From: Prevotella sp.
GTDB lineage: Bacteria > Bacteroidota > Bacteroidia > Bacteroidales > Bacteroidaceae
Reading direction: 5' to 3'
Length of the DNA: 64,000 nucleotides
Assembly: GCA_016286995.1 (NCBI GenBank)
Contig: JAEEVA010000001.1
Coordinates: forward strand, 62,001 to 126,000
This document shows positions 37,944 to 47,510 of the stretch, piece after piece. Both the position numbers and the translations under genes were made by a program. The first letter of the stretch is position 1, and the number at the start of each line of letters is the position of its first letter. The notes beneath the pieces were generated by a model. That model did not search any database. It was not told where the DNA came from and saw nothing but the letters and a program-made list of their open reading frames with translations.

Positions 37944-40868
37944 CAGCTGCTTGGCAACTGCGACGGCTGAGTTGGCATTGTCGCTATAGCCGTCGGCACC
38001 AATCTCATCGGCGAAGCCCTGTGTGACGGGTGCACCGCCGACCATCACTTTCACTTGGTCGCGGATGCCGGCAGCCTCAAGGGCATCGATGACCTCTTTC
38101 ATATAACCCATCGTGGTGGTGAGCAAGGCCGACATGCAGAGAATGTCGGGCTGGTTTTCCTTGATGGCCTCGATAAACTTGTCGACAGAGACGTCGATGC
38201 CGATATTCACCACCTCAAAGCCACAGCCTTCGAGCATGGATGCCACGAGGTTCTTGCCGATGTCGTGCAGATCGCCCTTCACGGTACCGATGACCACCTT
38301 GCCTAATGAGGTGGAGGCAGCACCCGCCAGCATGGGCTTCAACAGTTCGAGAGCGGCCTTCATGGCACGTCCGGCCATCAGCAGCTGGGGTACGAAGGCC
38401 TTGCCGTCCTGGAAACGCTGACCGACTTCGCCCATGGCTCGAATCATCTGGCCGTTGATCAGGTCCTGTGGGGCGGTGTTTTGGGCAATAGCCTCCTTGG
38501 TGGCTGCTACGGCATCGTCGCTCTTGCCGTCGAGGATGGCCTGGAAGAGACGGTCAGTAGAGCTGGCGGCGGGAACTATAGGATCTATAGTATCTATAGG
38601 AACTATGGGGACTATAGGAACTGTCGTTTTGTCTGCTGGTTTCAGCGGACTCAGCCATACGTCCTTGATGGGTTCGATGGCTTTTGCCATCAGGCGGATA
38701 TGGGCATCGGTCGTGCCACAGCAGCCGCCGAGGATGTTCAGGCAGTGGTTTTCAAGCAGCGGCCACACGTCAGCCACCAGACTTTCGGGGGGGGTGTTGT
38801 AGCGGCCATTGCCATCGGGGGTGCCGGCATTTGGATAGAGGCTTACCCTTAGACCTAATGATGCCAACCGGCATACGAGCGGTGTCATACGAGGAACATC
38901 CGTCACGCAGTTGATACCTACGGAGTAGAGTGCCGATGGTTTCTGACCATGGGTCGTCAGCTGTTCTATGAAACTGACGATGTTTTGTCCCAGCATATTG
39001 TGACCATCGGGCGTCGATACGTTGAAGCTGAGCATGACAGGCAACTGGGGAGCGACCTCCTTGGCAGCCTCGATGGCCACCTTGGCATTGCGGACGTCGA
39101 AGATGGTCTCGATGAGCAAGATGTCCACGCCACCGTCGGCCAAGGCCTGTATCTGTTCCGTGTAAGCCTCCTTGAGGGCGGCAGCAAATTGTTCACTCTC
39201 TCCTTTTCCCTCTTCACTTAAAAAGGTCTTGCTGGTGGGTCCGATGCTGCCTGCCACGAAGCGGGGCTTGTCCGACGAACTGAATTCGTCGGCACACTCA
39301 CGGGCTATCTTACAGGCTGCGAGGTTGATATCGCGGCAGTAGTCGGCCAAACCATAGTCACCCATTGAGATGCGCTGGGCATTGAAGGTGTTGGTCTCGA
39401 TGATGTCGGAGCCGGCATCAAGGTATTTGCGATGGATGTCGCGGATGACGTGTGGCGCGGTAAGCGACAGCACGTCATTACAGCCCTTCAGGTCGTAGGG
39501 ATGTTGAGCAAAGCGGGTTCCACGGAAATCCTCCTCGCGCAGTTGATATTGCTGAATCATGGTACCCATGGCACCGTCGAGCAGTAGGATGCGGTCGGTG
39601 GGGAATGCTATAAAATCTCTAGAAACTCTAGATGTTCTATATTCTCCAGATTCCACGCGGCGGATGATTTCTTTCACTTCCCGGTCGGCATCATCCTGAA
39701 TATCAGCAGGCTGAAGGTTCTTCTCCGGAGCAAAGTGTGGCGTTGTATTACGGGCGGTTTGGTACTCCTCCACGATGCGCATGGCCTGTTCCACTTCGTG
39801 CTCGTTATGGAAGTCCATCTCAATATGGACGCCGTCACCACCGATGTTGTCGAGTAGGGGGCGCAGCTCGTCGAGGGTCACCCAACAGGCCATGATGCTC
39901 TTGCCACCAGCCAGAATCCTCTTATAGAGGTCGTACCATTTGGGACTGCCGCCCTGTGGCTCGCCCACACCTGGTGTCCACTGGATGGCGTTCAACTCCT
40001 CGATTTCAAGGAGCGCATCCAAATGGTGCATGGCTCCCACGCCATCGAGGTGGTATAGGGTGTAGTCTATCTTCTGACACTGTTCACGAATGAAGGGCTG
40101 CACGAAGCGGCGGTAGTCGTCGACGCTGATCATGGTCGAGATGTCGCTTTGTAGCTTCGACATCTTGCCGGGTGCCCACGACGAGAAATAGCAGAAGGCC
40201 ATCTCGTCGCCCTCGCGGATGATGTCGTAGAGTTCGTCGAACACTTGGAAGTAGATGTCGTTAATCTGTTGCATCTGATGCTCCAGCACCTCGGGCTGCA
40301 TAACGGTATCGAGCAGTACCTTGTCGGTGCCCTTGATGGCGGCGAGCACGTCGAGACCTTCCATCAGGTCGGGCATGCCCACATAGTAGTGCCCCTGGGC
40401 CTTCGCCTTGCAGGCTTTCAGCAGGTTCTTGTGCAACAGCCAGTTGGGATGGTTGGGGTCGAAAACGATGTCGTCGACGGGTGAACCGTCGACCACACTA
40501 AGGGCAGCGGCTGAAGAACCGTCGACCACAGGACGGGGGTGAATCCAGATGGTGTCCTCACCGCCCTCGAAGACACCGCCGAGGATGGCAGCCAGTGAAC
40601 CGGGGCCCAATTGGGTGTTGGCTACGGGCAGTATGTCGGCCATCAGCGACGAATGGGCCACATACCAGTCAAGGTACTCGGCACGCCACTCCGGGTCGAA
40701 CCATCGCTGGTTCAGGTCACGATAGGGCTTGGGGGCAGGGATGTCGGCATGTGGCGTCACACCTTCCTGAAAGTGTTCCCACATGTTCAGCACGATGCCT
40801 TTGTGGTTCCACCAGTCGATATAGTGCTGTTTGGTCTCTTCGAGATTCTTTTTCCAAGTATTCATCAT
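37929..40868 (-). CDS. Three-module corrinoid methyltransferase: UroD-like + homocysteine S-methyltransferase + B12-binding
   Basis: N-term UroD-like; RILLLDGAMGTMIQQ and GGCCGTTDAHI (Hcy methyltransferase); KGDLHDIGKN (DxHxxG corrinoid ligand). No pterin-binding or activation module seen. Confidence 0.85.
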   Translation of the reverse strand: MMNTWKKNLEETKQHYIDWWNHKGIVLNMWEHFQEGVTPHADIPAPKPYRDLNQRWFDPEWRAEYLDWYVAHSSLMADILPVANTQLGPGSLAAILGGVFEGGEDTIWIHPRPVVDGSSAAALSVVDGSPVDDIVFDPNHPNWLLHKNLLKACKAKAQGHYYVGMPDLMEGLDVLAAIKGTDKVLLDTVMQPEVLEHQMQQINDIYFQVFDELYDIIREGDEMAFCYFSSWAPGKMSKLQSDISTMISVDDYRRFVQPFIREQCQKIDYTLYHLDGVGAMHHLDALLEIEELNAIQWTPGVGEPQGGSPKWYDLYKRILAGGKSIMACWVTLDELRPLLDNIGGDGVHIEMDFHNEHEVEQAMRIVEEYQTARNTTPHFAPEKNLQPADIQDDADREVKEIIRRVESGEYRTSRVSRDFIAFPTDRILLLDGAMGTMIQQYQLREEDFRGTRFAQHPYDLKGCNDVLSLTAPHVIRDIHRKYLDAGSDIIETNTFNAQRISMGDYGLADYCRDINLAACKIARECADEFSSSDKPRFVAGSIGPTSKTFLSEEGKGESEQFAAALKEAYTEQIQALADGGVDILLIETIFDVRNAKVAIEAAKEVAPQLPVMLSFNVSTPDGHNMLGQNIVSFIEQLTTHGQKPSALYSVGINCVTDVPRMTPLVCRLASLGLRVSLYPNAGTPDGNGRYNTPPESLVADVWPLLENHCLNILGGCCGTTDAHIRLMAKAIEPIKDVWLSPLKPADKTTVPIVPIVPIDTIDPIVPAASSTDRLFQAILDGKSDDAVAATKEAIAQNTAPQDLINGQMIRAMGEVGQRFQDGKAFVPQLLMAGRAMKAALELLKPMLAGAASTSLGKVVIGTVKGDLHDIGKNLVASMLEGCGFEVVNIGIDVSVDKFIEAIKENQPDILCMSALLTTTMGYMKEVIDALEAAGIRDQVKVMVGGAPVTQGFADEIGADGYSDNANSAVAVAKQLLGML

Positions 40869-40874
40869 ATATGC

Positions 40875-43145
40875 TTAATTGTTGATTTGCTCTTTGTAAG
40901 TGTGGTGGCCATGGCCTGCCGTTTGTGTTTGCCCGCTGAAAGGCAGTCGGATGGTGGCATTGTGGCCACGGGGAATATCTGCGTCTAAGACAATGGAATT
41001 GCCGTCGATGTGCCAGTTGACGATGACATCGCCCATTCGGCCCTTGCACCATGTCAGGTCGCCGACAGGGTGAGGGGCTATCTCGTAGTGGTCGCCATGT
41101 CGCCAGATGCCAAGGATGTAGGGTACGAGGAGGTTGTTGAGGTGGCCCATCATGAAGTGGTTCATCGAGGCACCGTGCTCGGGGTTCCACTGTTCGGTGA
41201 GCGTGGTATGTCCCAGTTTGACTTGATAACCATAGCCTGGCACGTCGTAGTGGTTGAGCATCTTGTAGAGCAGCTCCTGCTGGCCATTGTGGATGAGGGC
41301 ATTGAACAGGTAGCGGTTGCCGACGTCGCCAGTAGTGAGGCGGTCGCCATGACGGTGGATGTCGTCGATGAGTTGCGTGAGAACGGCAGCACGGTGACCT
41401 TCGGGTATGAGGTCCATTTCCAGGGCAATGGCCTGCGCACACTGGCTGCCGGTGGCAAACCGGTGGGTCTGGGGATTGTAGAACTCACGGATGAAGGCGG
41501 CCTTGATGCTGTCGGCACGTGGTTCCTGAAGCAGGTGGTTCCACCAGTAATAGTGGGCGGTAGACACCAGAGGCATGGGGGTGTTCTGGGCAAAGCCGGC
41601 ACGTCCTGGGCCGTAGTCATACCAGTCGCCAAGACCTTGGCGGAGAATATAGCAGGAGTCCTGTGTGGCTAGGTAGTCAACGTAGCGCTTCATCGCTGTC
41701 TTATAGCGGGTGACGATTTGCTCGTCACCATAGAAATCCTTGTAGAGGAAAGGCAGGGCAATGAAGGCACCGCCCCATTCTGGAGACTCTAAGAACGGTG
41801 GTGCCCATGAGCCTTCGAAAATGCACAGGTTAGGGGCAATTTCGGGCAGAGCACCATTCGGAAACTGTGCGTCGGCTATGTTCTGCATCGTCTGCTCTAT
41901 CATCAAGCGGGAGTCGTAGTTGGCCACGAGCCCCTCACCGTTGAGCCAGTCCTGTTCGAGCCAACCTAACTTCTCGCGGTGGGGACAGTCGGTCCAGACG
42001 GCCTGCCAGTTGGAGCGGATGGCACGGTCTATCAGGCGATAGGCATCGTTAAGTAGCGGATTGGAACACTCGAAGGCACCGGTCTTCTTGGCTGAATTAT
42101 AGACGAAGCACGACTCCACCTTCTTCAGCACCTCCAGATTGCCTTCCACCTGCAGATACCTGTAGCCGTAATAGGAGAAGCGTGGGTGCCAGGTCTCTGT
42201 AGTGCCACCTTTTAATATATAGGTGTAGTAATGTGGACGACCCGTTTGCTTCTGATTAATAAGTCCCTCTTTGGTCAACGTCTCGCCAGGGGTCAGCTTC
42301 AGCCATTGGCCACGCTTGCCTCCGACAGTAATCTCTGGAAAGCCAGACAGGTTTTGTCCCATGTCGAGCACCAAGATGGAATCGTGACGCAGCGTATCCT
42401 TAACAGCATAACGCTCCATGATTTTTACGGGTTCCGCCATCTGGCGTCGCAGCACGCCTTGAGGGGCTTCCTGAATGACAACTGCCTTCCAGTCAGCAGG
42501 CTCGATGCGAGCATCGTAATCCTCGCCGCCGTAGATGCTGTTGAACGTGATGGGCGACAATGCCCATTGCCATGAGCCATCGCTGACAATGTCCTCCTCC
42601 GTATTGTCCTCATAGACAATGTGTAGTCGGAACAGCAACGTCGGTGGGCCGAAGGCTATCTTCATCTTCGCATAGCGCAGGCCCGGCTCGCAATAGAAGC
42701 CGTTGCCGAGAAGTACCTGCAACCTCACAGAGGGACTGTCCCCCTGTGAGGTAATGGCTTGCGTGATGTCGTAGATATTATAATAGATACTCTTATCGTA
42801 GTCGCTCCAGAGAGGGGCAAACTCGCTGTCGCCAATCTTCCTGCCGTTGACGTTCAACTCATAGAACCCCAGCCCGCAGACGTAAGCCGTAGCCTGCCGG
42901 ACAGGTCTTTTCATCGTGATGTTGCGCTGGAGGCAGATGCTCCTGTAGGCCAGTGTGTCGACGGCCGCCCAGGCTGCCTTGACGTCCGGTTCCTTCAGCT
43001 TGGCACCGGTGAAATTCCGCCCAACTGGCAGTCGGGCGTCCTTCTGCGTGATGACACCTATCCACTGAGCATTGCCGAAGTCTGAATGCTGGGCCAATAG
43101 CGGCAGGGTGAGCATAAGAAGCAAACCTGACAGTAACGTTTTCAT
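40875..43145 (-). CDS. GH78 alpha-L-rhamnosidase-like, secreted
   Basis: CGLGFYELNVNGRKIGD, WTDCPHREKLGWLEQDWLNGEGL, GDWYDYGPG. Confidence 0.87.
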   Translation of the reverse strand: MKTLLSGLLLMLTLPLLAQHSDFGNAQWIGVITQKDARLPVGRNFTGAKLKEPDVKAAWAAVDTLAYRSICLQRNITMKRPVRQATAYVCGLGFYELNVNGRKIGDSEFAPLWSDYDKSIYYNIYDITQAITSQGDSPSVRLQVLLGNGFYCEPGLRYAKMKIAFGPPTLLFRLHIVYEDNTEEDIVSDGSWQWALSPITFNSIYGGEDYDARIEPADWKAVVIQEAPQGVLRRQMAEPVKIMERYAVKDTLRHDSILVLDMGQNLSGFPEITVGGKRGQWLKLTPGETLTKEGLINQKQTGRPHYYTYILKGGTTETWHPRFSYYGYRYLQVEGNLEVLKKVESCFVYNSAKKTGAFECSNPLLNDAYRLIDRAIRSNWQAVWTDCPHREKLGWLEQDWLNGEGLVANYDSRLMIEQTMQNIADAQFPNGALPEIAPNLCIFEGSWAPPFLESPEWGGAFIALPFLYKDFYGDEQIVTRYKTAMKRYVDYLATQDSCYILRQGLGDWYDYGPGRAGFAQNTPMPLVSTAHYYWWNHLLQEPRADSIKAAFIREFYNPQTHRFATGSQCAQAIALEMDLIPEGHRAAVLTQLIDDIHRHGDRLTTGDVGNRYLFNALIHNGQQELLYKMLNHYDVPGYGYQVKLGHTTLTEQWNPEHGASMNHFMMGHLNNLLVPYILGIWRHGDHYEIAPHPVGDLTWCKGRMGDVIVNWHIDGNSIVLDADIPRGHNATIRLPFSGQTQTAGHGHHTYKEQINN

Positions 43146-43155
43146 ATATATCGCT

Positions 43156-46100
43156 TTAAAGGATATCGGAAATGACGAGACGCCCGAGGGTTGCCCTTTC
43201 GCCTACGCAACGACCGTCAACCAGCACGCGCAGTCCATGGCCCATGTGGTAGTGGGAACCGTCACGGTCCCAGACGATGGTGAGGTTGTGGCCGTGATAG
43301 AGCACGTTGTCCAGGCAGAAGTTGTCCCACTTGTTGGCAGGCAGCAGCGGATTGACCTCGATGGTCTTGTCGGTGCGGGGACGCAGACCACAGAGCCCCG
43401 TGATGACGAGGTCGTTCCACGTCGAATGATTGTAGTATCGGGAGCGTTCCTGGTCACCCTTGAGCCAAAAACCCGTGGTTTCGTCGAGATATTCGCCGAT
43501 GTAGGGCTTGCCGCGCATGTGCTGACTCTGCATGTATTTCTCCATCTCAGCGAAATAGAGGGAGTCGAGGGTCCCAGCGGACAAACCGCTGGGCGCAGTG
43601 GTGTAATCGTTGATGAAGTTGGCCAGGGCGGTGAGGGTTTGCGAAGTGGCAAAGGGCCATACGGCACCGTCCCACTCACACTTGCCTACGCCATGGGTGC
43701 GAAACAACGGATGGCGCCGCTCAGCAGTAGTCAAACCATAGGGTGCCGAGAAACCTTGTGAGTTGCTGGCCTGAAGCCAGGCGACACTGTATTTGGCGTC
43801 GTCTTTAGCCAGTCCTGTATACCAGGGCATGAAGCCGATGGCCTCACGGACGTTGGCACTGGAATCGATGCGATGGGTCTCGAAGAACTGCTGCTCTTCG
43901 TTCCACAGTTTCTGGTGTACCTTTTCCTGTAGGTCGGCGGCCTTGGTAAAGTAGGTTTGGGCCTTGCTGGCAGAACCAGCAAGCACACAGATGTTGCCAA
44001 TGGCCATCGTGTTGCCGTACATGTAGGCGTTGATGCTAGGGCGCAGATACTTCTTCTTGCGGCCCCCAGAGATAGTTTCTTCCATAGCGTCCTGTACGTC
44101 GGCCTGCCAGTAGAGACCGCCTTCACGGGTGTGGGTGGTCTCCCAGTGGTTGTACTCCCATTCCAACGAGGGTAGCATAGAGACAATCCAGTCCTTGCGA
44201 CCATCCACCAGATAGCGGCCCCACAGCGAATGGGCTATCCACGAGGAGTAGTTGCAGAGCTTCTTCATGGGCTGACCGTCGTTGCCGTGGTACCAGGTGT
44301 TCATGATCTGGTCGAGGTACGTGCTATCACGCAGCCAACGGCTCTCGTGAATATGATGGCCCACACCGGAGGCGATGAGGTTCCATTGGTCGGCATAGCT
44401 GCGGGGCACTAAGAACTCCGTCATGGCATAGCCTAGGGGTGTCTGCTTGATATGTTTCCTTAATGTCCACCAGCGGAAGTACCACATTTCCTCGAAACCG
44501 CGGTCAGGACAGTCGAAGAGAGGCACGTTGGCCTGCATCCATTCCCACGACTTGCTGTTGGGGATGGCCTGCACGATGTTCTCGTCCTCCATTGTATTGA
44601 AGTAGTCCACGTAGTGCTTATAGTCGTCGTAGCTCAGAACGGCGGGGGTCTCAGCGGGTGAACCGCTGAGCACATTAATTGGTGTGGTGGTAAAATCGGC
44701 GATGGCAAACGTTGCTGTGGGTGCCGTGTCTCCAGCGTTTTCGAGGGTGCCATCCCAGTCGGCAGGGGTATCGACATCGGGGAAACGACGCTCAGAGCCT
44801 GTGCGGAACATGATGCGCTCAATGGCTTCTACGGGGGCAAAGAACATGCGCTGGCCGGCCTTCTTGTCATTCACGTAGACCTCTATCATGTGCTTGCTGA
44901 CGCTCAGCACACATTTCAGGCGGTACACCTCGTCAGGCTTGTACTTGCCCAGACCGCCATATCTTGCACCACCCTTGCAGCGCATGATGCCATCGGCAGT
45001 AAGCTCGATTCGTGAACAGGCCGTACCATGAGCGTCAAGGAATTCTATCTGTAGGAGTCCGTGGTCGTTCTGTGCGGCACGCAGGTCGAATTCGACGCAT
45101 AGCTCCTTAGTAGCGGGAATCTTGCGCTCCACATGGGCATAGTCGAAGGGGTCGCTGTCGCTCAGCGTCAGCCAACCGTTACTGAGAGTGACAGGAGCGT
45201 AGACGGGGGCATGGATGTTCCAGATGGCAAGATCGGAAATCTTGCCCACTCTGAACTCGGCACCGTTGGCATGGCTGTGCGCCTCTGTCTGCACCGGTAC
45301 GGGGATGTGGGCCACCCACATGTCCTCCTTGTTCATCGAGTAGGCTACCCAGAGGTCGCTGTCCTTGGGCATGCCGTTGCCCTCCTGGATACCTCGTACA
45401 TACTGCGGACCGTAGCTCTTGTAGTTGCCGCCATAGCGCATGGGAGGCACTTCACCCTGCACCAAATTCAGGGTGGTATATTCATAACCATCCTTACTCA
45501 ATGATATGGCCAGCGGCCAACGGTATTCCGAGGGGTTGTAGACGGTGGCATAGGTGCCATCAGACAGACGCTGGCCCCAGATCTTCGCATTGCTGTTGAC
45601 AAAACCTTTGGCACGCTCCACAGGTTGTGCCCACGTCAAGCCACCATCGGCACTGGTTGATGTCAGGGCATGTTTCCACAGGGCTGCTATCTGGCCGTCG
45701 GGCAGGGTATAGTCGCAGTAGGCCTTGTATTCTTTGTGCAGCGGAATCAGCGGGTCGTTGCGGTCAGCCTCCTCTACCCATTGCATCCGATAACGGGGAT
45801 TGGCCAGAATCTCTTCGCAGGCCGCCTTCGTAGCTTTGTCTGCTTTGGTGTAGTGGGGGAAGGGGTCTCTAGAATTCCTAGAAGTACTAGAATATCTAGA
45901 ATAACTAGAGTTGAGATAGATAAAGTAGATGGGACCCATGCTACCGTCCTTCCTGACTTCACGGATGACGCGTCCTATACCGTTGCCGTCGTTGGGGTCA
46001 TCCTTCTTGTCGAAGGCCACACCATAGTTGCCGAGAGCCCAGAGCTGACCGCTTTTCGAGACATACCAGCCCACACGCTGATGCATGATGGCAATGAGGT

Positions 46101-47388
46101 CGTGGGCCTTTTCAGGACGGTTGGGCTTCTGGAAACCCTCAGGCACCTGCACTTCGGGGAACAGAATCTGCGGGTCGCTCCACGAATAACCATCCACGGA
46201 GGTTTGATACATCGTATGGGAGGGTGGCACGTGCTCATCCTTCGGATCGCAGAGGTAGTGTACGTAAAATTTGTCATGCCAGTAGGCCATCATGGGCTGA
46301 TGGTTATATGTCCAGCCATTGCCGTTGCTGGCAGACGGATGTTCACGGTTAGCACGCAGAATCTGGATATTATGGACACCAACCACAGGGCTGAGACCTC
46401 CATCGTGACGATTGGGATTGCTCAGCGTCTTGCCTGTATAGTGAATCTTCTTGGCATTCAACAGACCGTTGAGAATGGTTTCGTCAGCCTCAAAGATGGT
46501 ACCATGCTTATGCAAGTTGGGAACGCTAACCTTGTTGCTAACATCCTCGAACGTTACGAAATCTTTCGTGAAATGAGCACCGAAGTCTTTCAGCTCGTAG
46601 CGGTCGTAAAATATCAACCAACCGCTTTCTTCCGTCTTGCCTGCTTTGTGTGTCACCTTCACTGTTGTAGGTCCCTCCATCATCTTGCCCGTAAATGGTT
46701 CTGAGGCCTTCGACCACGGACCGTAGGGGGTCTTGGCGTAGGCCACCTTGATGTTACGCTCAGGACGGGTGTTGTCTTTCAGTACCATCACGTAGTCGTT
46801 TTTAGTCCGTTTCACCAGCGTCGCATCAATACAGCTGAACCCAGGGTCAATCATCAGTTTTGTGGGGGTAAAACGCTTAAAATCCTTCGTGGTGGTATAA
46901 TAGAGCCGGTGATTGTTCTTGTGGTCTTCCTGACCATCAGGGAATCGGCCTGGAATGCACGAAGCCCACACAATAATGGCTTGTTGTCTGACGTCATCCC
47001 AGAAGAGTTCCGGTGCCCAGACATTGACAGTTGCGGTGTCGTTCATCACCTCAATGAAACGCTGCTCGCTCCAATGCACAAGGTCCTTCGAACAGGCGTA
47101 GCCAAAGCCTCTGTCACCTCGCCAACTGGAAGTCCATACCAAGTGAAACATGCCGTCGGGTGTGCGGATAACAGACGGGTCACGCATCACACGCTGCTTG
47201 CCGACTTCTGGGCGCAACCAGATGCCGTCAACCTGCTGCCAGTTCCAGCCGTCGAGACTGTAAATGAATCGCAGACCGTCTGTGGCAGGCTCATGGAACG
47301 ACGTAGAAAAATATACCTTATTGTTTTGGGCAGTAATCAACAGAGTAGCTGTCAAGAGGATGGAAAAGATACAAAACCGTTTTATCAT
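43156..47388 (-). CDS. Giant secreted three-module glycosidase: GH43-like + BNR-like propeller + MGH1/GH63-like six-hairpin
   Basis: N-term RVMRDPSVIRTPDGMFHLVWTSSW / NVWAPELFWDD; middle BNR-like (TSTSADGGLTWAQPV, TSVDGYSWSDP); C-term SRWLRDSTYLDQ, LRPSINAYMYGNTMAIG, CEWDGAVWPFATSQTL. Start reassigned to MIKRFCIFS. Confidence 0.75.
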   Translation of the reverse strand: MIKRFCIFSILLTATLLITAQNNKVYFSTSFHEPATDGLRFIYSLDGWNWQQVDGIWLRPEVGKQRVMRDPSVIRTPDGMFHLVWTSSWRGDRGFGYACSKDLVHWSEQRFIEVMNDTATVNVWAPELFWDDVRQQAIIVWASCIPGRFPDGQEDHKNNHRLYYTTTKDFKRFTPTKLMIDPGFSCIDATLVKRTKNDYVMVLKDNTRPERNIKVAYAKTPYGPWSKASEPFTGKMMEGPTTVKVTHKAGKTEESGWLIFYDRYELKDFGAHFTKDFVTFEDVSNKVSVPNLHKHGTIFEADETILNGLLNAKKIHYTGKTLSNPNRHDGGLSPVVGVHNIQILRANREHPSASNGNGWTYNHQPMMAYWHDKFYVHYLCDPKDEHVPPSHTMYQTSVDGYSWSDPQILFPEVQVPEGFQKPNRPEKAHDLIAIMHQRVGWYVSKSGQLWALGNYGVAFDKKDDPNDGNGIGRVIREVRKDGSMGPIYFIYLNSSYSRYSSTSRNSRDPFPHYTKADKATKAACEEILANPRYRMQWVEEADRNDPLIPLHKEYKAYCDYTLPDGQIAALWKHALTSTSADGGLTWAQPVERAKGFVNSNAKIWGQRLSDGTYATVYNPSEYRWPLAISLSKDGYEYTTLNLVQGEVPPMRYGGNYKSYGPQYVRGIQEGNGMPKDSDLWVAYSMNKEDMWVAHIPVPVQTEAHSHANGAEFRVGKISDLAIWNIHAPVYAPVTLSNGWLTLSDSDPFDYAHVERKIPATKELCVEFDLRAAQNDHGLLQIEFLDAHGTACSRIELTADGIMRCKGGARYGGLGKYKPDEVYRLKCVLSVSKHMIEVYVNDKKAGQRMFFAPVEAIERIMFRTGSERRFPDVDTPADWDGTLENAGDTAPTATFAIADFTTTPINVLSGSPAETPAVLSYDDYKHYVDYFNTMEDENIVQAIPNSKSWEWMQANVPLFDCPDRGFEEMWYFRWWTLRKHIKQTPLGYAMTEFLVPRSYADQWNLIASGVGHHIHESRWLRDSTYLDQIMNTWYHGNDGQPMKKLCNYSSWIAHSLWGRYLVDGRKDWIVSMLPSLEWEYNHWETTHTREGGLYWQADVQDAMEETISGGRKKKYLRPSINAYMYGNTMAIGNICVLAGSASKAQTYFTKAADLQEKVHQKLWNEEQQFFETHRIDSSANVREAIGFMPWYTGLAKDDAKYSVAWLQASNSQGFSAPYGLTTAERRHPLFRTHGVGKCEWDGAVWPFATSQTLTALANFINDYTTAPSGLSAGTLDSLYFAEMEKYMQSQHMRGKPYIGEYLDETTGFWLKGDQERSRYYNHSTWNDLVITGLCGLRPRTDKTIEVNPLLPANKWDNFCLDNVLYHGHNLTIVWDRDGSHYHMGHGLRVLVDGRCVGERATLGRLVISDIL

Positions 47389-47444
47389 ATCATCATTTTT
47401 ATTTATATTAAGACGAAAAACTTGGTGGTTTGTAACTAAATGCT

Positions 47445-47452
47445 TACCTTTG
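47445..47452 (+). promoter_or_regulatory. -7 box TACCTTTG
   Basis: TAnnTTTG, TTG 20 nt upstream. Confidence 0.6.
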
Positions 47453-47510
47453 CGCCCGAAAAGGAAATAAGCGAAAAGTGAAAAGAATAATAGATTTAAA
47501 CAACAATGAT

